From Ectocarpus siliculosus (taxonomy: Eukaryota > Sar > Phaeophyceae > Ectocarpales > Ectocarpaceae): 63,084 bases of DNA. The position numbers and the translations under genes are program-made. The stretch is taken from contig FN649727.1 of NCBI GenBank assembly GCA_000310025.1, positions 2,756,391 to 2,819,474 on the forward strand, read 5' to 3'. Shown one piece after another: positions 46,782 through 58,317 of the stretch. Each line of letters opens with the position of its first letter. Within the stretch, counting starts at the first letter, position 1. Below the pieces are notes generated by a model that saw nothing but the letters and a program-made list of their open reading frames with translations, did not search any database and was not told where the DNA came from.

Positions 46782-47964
46782 CTTGTGGCTCTTTCATGTG
46801 CTGGACCCAATGCATGCAAAAAAGGTCGAGTACAAAAAACCATTCGTTCCTGCGGATGGATATCTACAGTTACAGAATTCTCCACGAACGAACGCACAAA
46901 GATTTTACCAGGTATATATACTGCAAGGCTGAAAGGATTGCCATCGGTCATTTGTCGGTCGCGGTCGGTTCGGACTCTCTGTTGAATTGTATGCCGCTCG
47001 GGAAAGTGTAGAAGCACAGAGGAGGTACAGTAGTGTGCCTGCCAAAATGTCCTAGTCTTCATTGCTCATACATCCCGGACTCGTATCTATCTGTGGATAG
47101 CGATGAATTAATGCGTTGTGTAAATATTGTAAAAAAAAACCGAAGAGGATCGAGACTTTTTTTGGCGGCTGGTCCGGGTCCGTTCGGTTCCGGGTTGTCC
47201 GTGCAACGTCCACCTGTAGACCACGGTTGTCCGTGAACTCCACGATTGATTCACTACAAACAAGATGTGGGTACTGTGCGTGAAAGCACCACACCTGCAC
47301 GCGACGGGGCCAACCAACAGGCAAACCAATAGATACAAAACAAGACCCCCGCACGGTTGCAAGATATCAAGGCTACAGTGTGCTACGGACAGCAGTGCAT
47401 ATTCAAGTACCGAGGGCCGGCAGACGGAAATCGATGTCTAGTTTGGACGAGAAGCGGCTCAACTTCGTGCGTGTCTGTGGACGGTGGACGGTGAAGAACA
47501 GTGAACAGTGGAACAGCAGAACAACTCTCGTGCGAACCAAAGTTCAGAACCAGAACCAGTTTTCAGAGTTATAATTACAACGACCAAGCTGACCAAGACA
47601 ACGTGTATGCCTGTATGACAACTACTTTGTAGCTGGTGTACAATGTACCATGTGCACTGGCTGCATACACTGCATGCGATGGCTGCATATGTACATATCT
47701 ACTGTCTACTGTACATATCTACATATCTACATGTCTACTTCTACCAACGCTCGCCTGCTGACGCTCGCCTACACCGCGGTAGAAACATTCCTCTTCACAC
47801 TTTGAGTACGTGTGTGTATCATCTGCTACAACTTTTTCTGTGATTCGATTCGTTCTTCAACATAACATATATGAGACACACAAGACAGATACCAAACTGT
47901 CTTGTTGAGCCTGTTACCCGCAGGGGAGATGTCCCTATATGCTGTCTGGGAAATCGTAGACATA

Positions 47965-48066
47965 CAGGTACTTTCTGACGCTATGAATCCATTGCTAATC
48001 TGTCTCAGACTCTTTTCTATGATAGAGATGGTTTCGTTGTGTCATATTAAGAAAACAAAAAAAAGG
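47965..48066 (+). repeat. Dispersed repeat family 3, fullest copy
   Basis: CTATGAATCCATTGCTAATC, a CTCAGACTCTTTTCTATGAT segment, then GATGGTTTCGTTGTGTCATA and an A-rich tail. Relatives are at 4740-4835 (inverted), 17640-17705 and 57125-57240. Confidence 0.75.
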
Positions 48067-49401
48067 GTGCAGCATACATTAAGAACACTCGACCACCCAC
48101 ACCCCTCCGAAAATGTGCTCCTTCTACACCTTCTTCCCAGTGTTTGACATACAGCAGTCAGATATACAAGATTGTTGTAGATAGAATCATCTAAGATGTC
48201 ACCAAACACTGTCTCGCTGAGCCTGTTGCCCACACGGGAGATTGATATCGCTGTATGTATACTGCTCGGGGAACAGCACGAACACTGTACACTCACTGCT
48301 GCTGTAGCGTGTCCGCTAACGCTATGATACAAAAATACAAAAAAAATGGATCCATGCTACAACCGCACTCCCTTGTCTCATGTTGTCATGTCATCTACAT
48401 ATTGTGAATGTAAGTCGTCGTCGTGTGGCATTAGCTATGTAGACTAGACTGAGTTTTGGCGTGGATGCACTTGGGGTCGTTTTTATTTCGCCAGACAGCA
48501 GTATTTGGGCAACATACCACACACGCGTGCATCGTTCATTCCTGTTACGACATTTGGGCGTACTTGCGTCCTATGTGAGGTCGTGTGGAGCTGCGATGTG
48601 TGCGTTTGTCGGTGCTGTCCAGTGACGAGTGAAAGAAGAGTGTACGCATGGCTGTAGCTGCGCAAGTGCTGGGTGCGGTGGATCTCATTAAGCATCAGTA
48701 TTCCACCGCAGACCACACACACACAACAAACGACAGAGGGCCAGAGAAGAACTGCCGGAAAATTACTGTCAAAATGATAAATGATGATGGTAGGTAGTGA
48801 AAGCAAGGAGGATGATGATGGTGAAGCACTCCAAATCGAACTCGAGTGCAAGGTGGCAGCCTTGGTAGACGCGTGCAGTTTTCTTCTGTTGCTACTGTTT
48901 CTGTCTTTCATCCGGAGAATAGCTTAGCCTCCCCCATGCCGCCCCATCACGGGGTCCCAGTTAATGGCATTTAGAAACGTGTTTTGTGTTTTCAACCGCA
49001 CTGAGACAGACATATTTTCATTGGTCAGCCGGTTAGCGCAGTCGATGCTAATAATAAAGACACATGCACACACACACGCGGATACTGCACACCCAACACG
49101 CACGCACGTGGATACGAACCACGCAACAATTGGAAGCTGATGCCGCGGCCTTAATACCTCGCATCCCCTCATCTCGTGCTTGAACATATCTGTGAAACCT
49201 TGTGTGATGCTCTCGCCCTCGCGTTTCTACACGAACGATGCAAAAAAGAGAGGTGATAAACAGTGATACGGTTGTACACTTGCGGACAAAAGCCAGGACC
49301 TCGATCGGCTGCTGAGAAGACAACGCTAACAATGGATAACCACCTCCATTCACCCTGTCATGTGCCGGGCATGCACTGTCAGTTCCATGGCTACAGCAAA
49401 A

Positions 49402-49501
49402 GGCGGAGAGATGGCACCGGGTGCGATCGTTGTTTCAATGTTTCCCCCCGTTTTCTTTTACACCTCGGTGAGATCTCTCCGACCGGTGCCATCTCTCCGC
49501 C
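49402..49501. repeat. 19-bp perfect inverted repeat
   Basis: GGCGGAGAGATGGCACCGG at 49402-49420 and its exact complement at 49483-49501. Partial direct copies of the right arm occur at about 49465-49482 and 49551-49571. Confidence 0.85.
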
Positions 49502-49619
49502 CCCGGTGCGGAAGTGCAATTAAATCATTTCGATTAGTTGTTGCAAGGCACACCGGTGCGATCTCTCCGACAGGTACGCAGCTACATATCAACTTGCCAC
49601 CAGAGGAAGTTGTGTGAAG

Positions 49620-49790
49620 GTTTCTCTGGTGGTCATTTCCAAAAGGTGGCACTTGGTCGTGCTGTCGATGTTGACCTCAAACGGAAAACCCCCGTCTTTG
49701 GCGTACTTATTGAAGATCTGCATATACAACGCAAATATCGCATGCCATTGGCGGTCGATGCACTAAGGGACTCATCAAGTCCCACAATCA
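49620..49790 (-). pseudogene. RGS exon fragment, frameshifted
   Basis: Minus-strand reading gives IFNKYAKDGGFPFEVNIDST then TKCHLLEMTTRETFTQL, closely matching the middle RGS exon of the 7TM-RGS gene (DIVHKYVQSGSPFEVNIDSK, TKSNILVKTTRETFKQL). Upstream, the shared ASTAN motif (from GCATCGACCGCCAAT in both) is one base out of frame: 11 bases separate it from the TT(T/C)GC(G/A)CT block here versus 12 in the intact gene. No partner exons with splice sites were found nearby. I read this as a duplicated, decayed copy of one exon rather than a live gene. Confidence 0.7.
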
Positions 49791-49809
49791 AACAATTCAT
49801 ATCGAGTCT

Positions 49810-51881
49810 GTCCTCTCTGACAATCTCCGTCTAACCGCGGGAAACCTACCCTATGCGGCGCTTCACGCCTCCTTGTCACGTTTCTTTGTGGCCTCAAGGT
49901 TCCACCTCGTAGACCTTGATATATAAATTGTAGGAAGAGAGAGTTATTCTCCTCTCTTACATAGTTGTATTTGTTGCTGGTGCTCGTTCTGGCAAACAGA
50001 TTACATCGGACGAATTCTATTCGCGGACAAGATTCCAGCTGGATATCGGGTAAATCGTGCAACACGCCATCAACCCTCCGGCGAGGTAGCTGCTGCAGAC
50101 AGCACCACCAATCTCTGCACCTCTGTGGGTTTTGCACGCACCAAGGCAGCTCTCAGCGGATGGGTTAGTTCCACAGTTTGCACGAATAAGGGCAGATAGC
50201 GGCGACAGATGCCATCCTGCTTGTTGGTGGAAATGTCAAGCAAGAATTTGGGGGAAGGTACAGAAAAAACAGCCTCCCCACACAGAAATAAGTCCCCCGT
50301 CAGGTACATTTCCTCGTAGAGAAACGACGGTACCACGCATTGCCCTTTACGAGGTTCTTTTTCTGCGCTTTATATCCCCCCCCCCTTTGGAAAACCCATG
50401 TAAATCGAAGTAGAAGAGCTGCCGGTCGCCCGGAGTGAATTGCACTACGATTCCAAGTGATGAACTCACCCACGAGTTCCTACATCATCCAACCAGCAGT
50501 TCGATTGATTCTCCCCCCGTCTGCATACGTAACCGCTGCACTTTTGGCCCCTCGCTGACGCATTCATTCGCGACCCCACGCAACATGGAGTAACGGAGGT
50601 TTGCATATCCCAAAACAAGCAAACGTAAGGACTGTTGTTCCTTGCCTAGGACGGGACTACTTTCCTGACTGTATGTGTCTGCCAAACGCTTGTTTGGTGG
50701 CTGCAGTGGTCGTCCGATCAACTACCGAACAACCACGAACTTTAAAGGTTTTTCTCTCCTCGACGACATGTCACTCTGGCATGTTGACCCTCCTCGACGA
50801 TGCTTCACTCTGGCTATTATTCCAGAGTGAGCTTCTTTCTGAGATCTGGGTGAGGGAAGACCGCTGGGTATGCAACCTTGCTTTCATGCAGTACTTGGTG
50901 TACATGCCAGACCTAGGGAGAATGGACGGAGTATCAGAGCAAACACACGAACGAAGGCAAGTTTTTTGTACATTGTGATCAGTTTGCGGTGTGCGACCGT
51001 TTTGTTCCACCGAGCTGATGGACTGATCCACTTTTTGAAACGAAGGTGGGTTCAAACTGCGGGAAAACGTAGTGCACACTTCCAGATTGTATTTTCTAGT
51101 ACATTCATGAATCTCGTACATGCATTCAATCGAAAGACATGTTCACCTAGCATTTTGGAGCACGACATTTGACCCGTACACGCTACGGCACGTGCGTGCA
51201 TAGTTGGACAGATCGTGTGTCAGTACCACAACGATGTCCGGTGCAGCACACGCCACAGCTCCTTTGTCGGGTCCACGGACGAGTAAACCGTGCTTCTCGC
51301 ATGAAACGTTTGCCCGTAGGGTCAACAGGAGAAGTCAAGTAGGATGTCGACGGGAGGAACCCGATGCCAAAAAGTAACCCCCAACACCATAAGCAACAGC
51401 AGCAAAAGCTACAGCAGCAACAACAACTGCAACAACCACGACAGCACCACGACCACCACCACCACCACCACCACCACCACCACCACCACCACCACCACCA
51501 CCACCACCACCACCAGCCGGGACCAGGCAGGTGCTACACATAGCGCGAAACGACTCAGGCTTCCAGCGAGCCGGATGATGCCAAAAGAAACGCTGGTTGT
51601 GAGAAGGGCCTGTTTGACACCGCGTATGTACCCTCTGAACGACTGGCAGATGGTACGTTCGAACGTTATGTGCTGTGTTCCGGGTCCCGGCTGAGGGTCC
51701 GGCCCGCGTACGGGTGAGGTGGAAGACCATGTAGTAACTTCGTGCGTGAGCAGGACCCAAGTGGGCACCGTGTGGCGCGGCACATTTGTTTTCGTGGCTC
51801 TTGCAGAGATGAAAAATGACGAAAATGACGATGTTAATATACCATTGCAGCCGACAGTCAGCGACGGTTGCGGTAACACAC
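49810..51881. other. Intergenic region with microsatellite
   Basis: Lies between the RGS relic and the dual-RGS gene. It carries a (CAC)n run at about 51450-51515. On the minus strand 50336-50070 is open (FLLDISTNKQDGICRRYLPL), but no splice partners are visible. Nothing else recognised. Confidence 0.4.
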
Positions 51882-54800
51882 ATCTACTCTCTGTCTCTCG
51901 CCTTTTGAAGCGTGGAAAAGGGTCGTACGCAAGGAGCTTAAATATCTCGGTCTCCACCACCTGGAAAGCCTGGACTATGTCCTCCATGGTGGTCCCTTCA
52001 TTGACCAACACATTCGAAACCTGAAAGGGACGTACACACGGACAGAGGTACAAGGGTATGGAGAGGCAGGCGGTACACGGCGGCGAGCGAGCTTTCGGTG
52101 AAACAACCTGCAGCGCGCGTGGACAGCGAGAAGCTCGTGCATGTGGCCAAAGTATTCGTGGCCGCTCTTTGCCCGTCACGCACGTCCAACTCGGGAGGAC
52201 CCCCCCCCCCCTCCCCGTGCCGTCCCCCCTTCTTCCCAGACATCCCGTTAGCCCTCCTGAAGATTCTACCATCAGCAGCCCCAGAGACCACCCGCACTTA
52301 GAGGGGACGTCTGGCAGACAACTCTAGAGTACATCCACATCAGTAAGGTCCCCTCTCGTCTGTTCCCACCGTCTGTTGGTCGTAGACCAGGCAGTTTTGG
52401 GACGCTCTGCGCGTGGAAGCAAGAGCAAGCTGTTTCGCCCTAGACCGGCAGCGCACCAACCCCCCGCCAACAAGCGGCGACGTTTTCGGACCAACACTCG
52501 CCTCCGTGGAGCGGAAGGTGTAGTCTAGAGCGGCTCTTCCTAGGAACAGTTTTCGCAACCCGCTCTTTGGCACACGTTTCAACTTTTTCCCTCAACAGCG
52601 CCAATACCACCGCCTGCACGAACACCAGAACCAGTATCCATCATGCCCCTCCCCCATCCTCGACGCAAACGCCTCCTCACCTTTGTCACGACCGTTCCTG
52701 GCAAGTTGCATTCCGCCCCACACCCCCTCTTGATGAAACGCTCATAAATGGTTTTCCCCTCTAGTTGGATGTCGAACACCCCCTCACCACCTCCACCGCC
52801 GTCTGGTATGTTCTCTTGTGCTGGTGCTGGTGCTGGTGCTGGTGCTGGTGCTGGGTTTGCCTCTGTTGTTGCTGGCATGTCCCGTGCCTCCCCATTCTTC
52901 CCCTCGAGCGCTCCCTCCTCCCCTTCTCGTCCGCCTCCTCCTCCTCCTCCTCCTCCCCCTTCTCCTTCTTCTTGCGGGGTTTCTGTGGTAGGAGCAACAA
53001 TTCCCGACTCCGTGCTTGCTTGTCCCCCATCCCCATCTCCGCCCGCGCCGCCGTCGCCCCCCACGCCCTTTTCTCCTCCGTCCTCTGCCCCCTCTGCTAC
53101 CCCACCCCCCACGTCGCCTTCGTCCTTCTCCTTGGGTGTTGTCGTTGTCCTCGTCGTCGTCTTCGCTGTCGATGCCGTCGCCGTTTTCTTCGCCCTGGCC
53201 TTTACGAGGAAGCTGCGAGTGGCCAAAAGAAGATCGATCCCTTCCTCGGCGAACTCGATCACGAGGTACTGCCGGAACTTGTCGATGCCTATCTTGGAGG
53301 ACAGCACCACATTCAGGCCCGGGTCGCCCAGAAACTCGACAAACTGCGCATCGCCATCATCGTGGTCGTGGTTGTTAATGTTGTTGCCGTTTTGTGTTGC
53401 GGTTCCGCGCATTGTCGTATCCTTCAAGTTGGAAATATGGTCAGGTTTGGAGTTGCGGCTACGGCTAGGGTGGTTGATTTTTTTGCGACTAGAGAGAGAC
53501 AGGACGGCGTGGCGTGTGTGGGGCGTGGAAGAAGCCGTTGGCTCCCGTGGCAACAAAAAAAAAAAAGTCGAAAAGACAACAAGACCAAGGCCACGCCCCG
53601 CGACCCATTGCCGCTACAATACAAGTACACCCATCTATCTGTCTACCCTTGCCTCCTTGGACATTATGTCCTTGACGCTCTCGAGGTCTTCTTGCAGGAG
53701 TTGGTCCAACCCGCCTTCTTCTTTCCTCTTCCTGAGCTCCAGGTACGTGCTCGACACGAGGAACTCCGACAGCGATTCCTTCTCCATGGTCGACACCACC
53801 TCCATCGTAGCCGAGTCGAACATATCCTTGTCAACCTTTCCGCCATCAATGGCCTGAAACGGCACGGAAGTTGTGGTGGAGGAGGATGGGTGGGTTGTGT
53901 GTCGCGGTTTGGGTTGGGCACACCCTCCGCTGTTGCCTCTCTTTTGGTCGTACTAGCATCGATCTACAAGCCGCGCATACTCACCGAATGCCTTCCTTCG
54001 GAGCACAAGAAAATGTCCCATCTTCCCTACTCATGTCTCTCCTTACAAATATCCTGTCTGTGGCTTGTTGCGTACCGCTGCTTTTATCTCCTGATGTGTC
54101 TCACGAAAACACGCAACACGCATCGTGCGTGTTGCACTTACCGAGGCAAGCGCCTGGAGGGGCTAGACGACCCGCATGTTCGAGGGTCATGGGTGGGGGC
54201 AGGGACTCTCACTACAGAACGTTCCCTCACTTGTGAAGCAGCAGTTTAGAACTTGAGCCGAAAAAATCAAAAACCTGAGACTTTCGCCATAAGAACAGGT
54301 GCTCAGTCAAGAAGCCAACAGTACAGTACACTAAGACCTATATAGTCGCCGTGGGGGTTAGGGTTACCCTATTGACAAAATAAGAAACGAGCCTCTGGCA
54401 AAATAATGATAGGTCCTCAACCCTCTTAGTACTGGAAGCCCGAACGGGGACACTTGTGGGGACACAGCACCAAAATGTCTGTTTTCCGCACCGTAGTCAT
54501 CATTATGCTCCGCCGCGTGAAACGCTCGTGGGAAACCTAAACCTTGGTCTACCATGCTTGTGTGAGGTGCTGTGTGATACACTGCTGTGTGATGCCTCTC
54601 CTCGGCCTCTGACTTGCTGTACACATACTCCCAAGCCGAGTGTCCCCTACGTGGTAAAAATGTACATCACCCGGTACAACCTGGTATTGGAAAATTTTGC
54701 TGACTTGGCTTCAGTTTGGAAAGTGTCCCCAGTGCATTTGGGGAAACTTTATATACTGAAGCCAAGCCAGCCTTCGTCCCTCGAGACTGTACAGCCTCTC

Positions 54801-57773
54801 CCAATGAGCGGGCGCGCTTTTTTCTGAACCCATAACCTGTAACTAACTGCATATTTTGGGAGGGTTAAGTGGTGACGCGTTCTGCATGACCACGAGTTCT
54901 TTTCGAGACGCTTTGGTGACCCTTCTCCCAGCAGAGATAGCACTCGGGCGTTCCTATGCATAGAAGTCGTTAACCCACCCAACTATTCTCACAACCCGGT
55001 CATTTTCCCTCAGTACCTCCTAGTCGAGCGGTCATTCCCTCAACATGTCAAACTTCATTGTGTCGCATCTACTACACGTTTCCAACGCTCTTTTCAAGGG
55101 GCTCTTTTTTTCTTTACTGCGTTTGTCTTGCTCGGCCAAGTGGGACCGGCACGCTATTTCAACCCCTCCCTTCTCCACCCTGTTGCAAGTACGCTTTTCC
55201 CTCCTTTACGGTCGGTCCCGGTCCTCCCAACGTCACTCGAGTCTTCTTCACTAACCGTAACCGGGCTTGCGGTCGGCTTTGTCGTGATACCACGATCGCG
55301 AGTAGTCAGCTTATTCGCGTATGCGAAAAATTTGGAGAGTATCCTACTAGCGCAAACCCCACTCGACGCAACTCCCCCTGATATTCTACCAGAAAAATTG
55401 TTAGACATGACGAGACCAAGGGTTGAGCCCCAAAATGGGCACGGCTGGCGGCAACAAAGATGGAAAAAAAATCCGCGGGGATAATACAAGGGTGGAACGT
55501 TTACCGTGAAGCCTGCTCATTCCACGCGTCTCCACACTCAGTGGGCAGCAAGGTGGAGGATGCGGAGGTGGCCTGAACAAATGGTCGCATCTATCTACCT
55601 TAGGGTATGTCAAGGACGAGTCCCTCTGTTCACAAGACCACAGATGGGTACACGGACCTCCCGTACGCCACGTTACTGCATGTACGGGCGGACTACTTGT
55701 TTCACGGTATTGCTCGCCCCCATTTTCGGACCCTTTCTCTTTATCCGAAAACCAAGGGAGAGAATCTGCCCGCCCCCGGCAGCGGGTTAAGTCTAACTCG
55801 ACCTTGGGGCCCCTGTTCTCGTATTTGGAGGTAGGCATGTGATCGTGTTTGACCATGGTTATTTGGCGTCGTCAGATGCTATGACGTGATGTCATGCTAG
55901 ATTAGGGCTTCGTGCCGAGGTATGTGCCCTTCTGTTCAGTGTGCAGACGATTCGGTGATCCTTGTGAGTTGGCTTGGAAAGCGTTAATCAAGAGAAAGAG
56001 AACAACGGAGAGCAACATCAACCTGCACCTGTGATCGGACAAGAGAGTTTCACATAGCTCAAAAGTGATTGAGTCTGAAGGAAGGGGTCAAATATCATTA
56101 CACTGGCGTCGTCCTGCCTCCTACCAGGTCGCCTACGGAAAGAGCCTATGTCGTCAATGGTGGTGAGGGAAGCCAAGTCGTCACTCATTCCTCTTCCATC
56201 TTGTAATTTCCCGAATATCTCAGCGCATTCCTCACCATGTGCCCTCCCTACGAGCCATGACACTCCATTACACACAGATATTTCTTCGGTCAAGGATATA
56301 CCCCTTTGGTTCGTCGAATCCCCTCCCCTACTTCAGGGACGGAGGCAGCTAGAATGCTGTAAGGTCGCCCCTTGGCACCTACCTGTGCTTGACTATTTTG
56401 CGAAACACCTTGCGGAGTTGTGTAAAGGAACTCGGCAAACAATTATTATTGCCGCAGGCACCTTCTTAATGGATTGGCAGATGCCGTCGTCCAGATCCAC
56501 CCTCAGCGGGGCAGTCTCCGATACGTATAGCTGGTAGATCTTGCGTGCGGCTTCCGTGAGTTGACAGTTGGCCGTGGTCTCGTGCGCGAAGTGAGACACG
56601 GCCTGAAAGAACTCGTAGTTCTCGCTCCGATTTCTGCACCACCGCCAGACGTTGCCAACGCCGAAACGGGTAGTAGGGGGGTTCCCGATCAGGAGACAGC
56701 TACTTGTTAGAGTAGGGTACATACAGTGTTGTTGCGGAGTGCTGCAAGCACAGGTAGGTAGGTAGGGTGCAGCAGCTTACCGAGAGTAGGGAATAGAATG
56801 GCCGGGAGGTAGGAACAACCCTAGGATAGACCGCGCCATTCTTTTCTACTGAAATAGAAGAATTCCACGATATGTGCCACTAGGCCGGGTTCGCAACCTC
56901 TGAAAGTGTTTTTCACTTTCGATAGGGGACGGGTTCTGAAAATTGGCCCCAAGGGTGCAGCGTATCACGAAACCTCCAGGTAATTAGTACCAATAGCGAA
57001 TCACGGGGTTCCGGAAGTCTTTTACTTACTACATACTCTACGTTTCGTGCCATGCCACCTTTCTTTTCACCCAGTGTTAGAAAAAACAAGTTATCCACAG
57101 GGAGGGGAGATATCGCTGTATGGTCGCCGTACAACACAAATATTCATTGCCAATCTACCACGGACTCTTATTATATAAATATCTATGAGAGAGATGTGGA
57201 TTTGTTGCGTTGTTGTAAGAAGAAAAAAATAGTAATTCGAATAATAACACACATCCTCCGAAAAGTCAAAGAAACCAGCATATTGTATACGTCACTTGCC
57301 GCAGCAACGAGGAATTGCAAAGACCCACAGATCAACACAAAAAAAGCGATGCATGCAGCATTTTACTAATTATTTTGATATCTACAGTAAACTTACAGTC
57401 GTTTAGTAGTAGTCTACGTGTATGTAGTGTGTGTCTCGTGCGGCAATTAATCGGGCCACAGTGCAATAGTTTACAACCTAGAGAGCAGAGGAGTCGCCAT
57501 CTCATCGTCCACCATATGTTACGTCACCTTCACTCACGTTAGCGCCAGGTGCTTGTGGAAGGCCATGGCATACACAGCATTGGAGAGCACCTTGGCCAGC
57601 GTGGTGGGAGGCTCGTGTACACCCTCGACCTCGCTCATGAACGTTGTTGGTCGGACATTCGCCACCTTCGCCCCACCCGACCCTTCTCCCATTTTCACAT
57701 AGGCGCCAGGGTCATCGTCCACGCTTTGTTCTAAAGGGACGACCGGAACACATGTTAGCACGAGGTTGCCCAT
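51882..57773 (-). CDS. Protein with two RGS domains
   Basis: Regulator of G-protein signalling with tandem RGS domains. Minus-strand exons: 57773-57538 (MGNLVLTCVPVV...; LAKVLSNAVYAMAFHKHLAL), 56633-56462 (NYEFFQAVSHFAHETT; ARKIYQLYVSETAPLRVDLD), 53853-53647 (MFDSATMEVVSTMEKESLSE; FLVSSTYLELRKRK), 53343-52681 and 52020-51882. The first three form RGS-A, with the classic order of anchor helix, Glu-Asn-x-x-Phe-Phe motif, Ile-Tyr-x-x-Tyr segment and Phe-Asp...Phe-Leu helix. Exon 4 opens RGS-B (VEFLGDPGLNVVLSSKIGID; FRQYLVIEFAEEGIDLLL). It then has about 130 residues of Gly/Glu/Pro-Ala low complexity, and resumes with KTIYERFIKRGCGAECNLPG; exon 5 gives TTMEDIVQAFQVVETEIFKL. All four junctions keep phase (2, 0, 0, 0) with GT-AG borders. 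The 3' end after 51882 is unsure: the frame stays open into a poly-Val artefact of the (CAC)n repeat. No transmembrane helix seen. An upstream exon near 57990-57800 is possible. Confidence 0.85.
54410..54800 (+). mobile_element. Dispersed repeat family 2, copy 2
   Basis: Aligns with 20620-21030. The palindrome is degraded here (GGCTTCAG...GTGTCCCC at 54710-54735, TTTGGGGA...CTGAAGCC after). It lies in the intron between RGS-A exons 2 and 3 of the dual-RGS gene. Confidence 0.8.
57125..57240 (+). repeat. Dispersed repeat family 3, diverged copy
   Basis: ATTCATTGCCAATCTACC, GACTCTTATTA, GAGAGATGTGGATTTGTTGC and TAAGAAGAAAAAAAT occur in the same order as in 47965-48066. It lies in an intron of the dual-RGS gene. 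Confidence 0.6.
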
Positions 57774-58317
57774 CAGCTCACTAGTGGTGACGGTAGGAAC
57801 TAAACAGCAGCGGAATAATCAACTAGCCGATCGCTGCCCACCGTCGTCGTGGTTGCCATAGATCTGTAGCGCAAATAAATGCTGACGATCCCAATTGCTG
57901 GCGTGTGTATATGGGATGAGGCACTGCTCATAAAAGTCCTCTTGTCGTAGTACACTCCAATGTTGTTCACTAGCTGTGTGGGAAGGTGCGGCGGCAGCAC
58001 ACACGCGCCCCGCGTGGTGCCGCCGCGTGCGGCGGATAGAAGGTGTAGGCCGGCGTTGCGATGTTGCGATTGGCGTCTCGTGGTTCCGTTTCGGCGTGTC
58101 CGCGTGTGCGTGGGCGGTTATTGCAATCCCGCCGCTCCCTTACAACCCGCGCTCTCTCTCGATCTCTCTCTTAGATCTTAGACCGCGAGAAAGGAACGTG
58201 TGTGCGCGTGAGAACGCTGCCGTGGAGAGAGGGAGAGAACAGTGCGGAGCGTGTATCGATTGTTCCAACACACTTGCCATTCGGTAGGTGTTCTGTCGCT
58301 ACGGCTACAGCAGTAGG
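57774..58317. promoter_or_regulatory. Divergent intergenic region
   Basis: About 0.55 kb between the presumed start of the minus-strand dual-RGS gene and the ATG at 58318. It should contain both promoters unless the dual-RGS gene has a further 5' exon here: 57985-57830 on the minus strand is open after a CACACAG acceptor and reads NNIGVYYDKRTFMSSASSH. Confidence 0.4.

Larger units (their letters stand above)
46782..49600. other. Intergenic / repetitive region upstream of the 7TM-RGS gene
   Basis: Holds the likely promoter and possibly a first exon of the minus-strand 7TM-RGS gene: at 47362-47210 the minus strand is open and hydrophobic (GGLVLYLLVCLLVGPVACRC) and ends at a GTGGAC donor. From about 47640 to 48340 it is repetitive, with local near-duplicates (47885-47950 versus 48195-48255; shared TGTCT..TTGAGCCTGTT and GGGAGAT blocks) and family 3 repeats. 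A short inverted repeat is at 49402-49501. No other coding exon recognised. Confidence 0.4.

Noticed and set aside
51409-51880. Extension of the last dual-RGS exon into a poly-Val tail
   Set aside because: The Val run is just the (CAC)n microsatellite read on the other strand. A GTGTGT donor at 51881 or a missed terminal exon is more likely.
52748-54249. 369- and 494-codon plus-strand frames
   Set aside because: Shadows of the RGS-B and RGS-A exons on the minus strand, which carry RGS motifs and matching splice phases.
55058-55856. Several overlapping frames on both strands (for example plus 55128-55484)
   Set aside because: They sit in an intron of the dual-RGS gene, have no consistent start, and none shows a domain.
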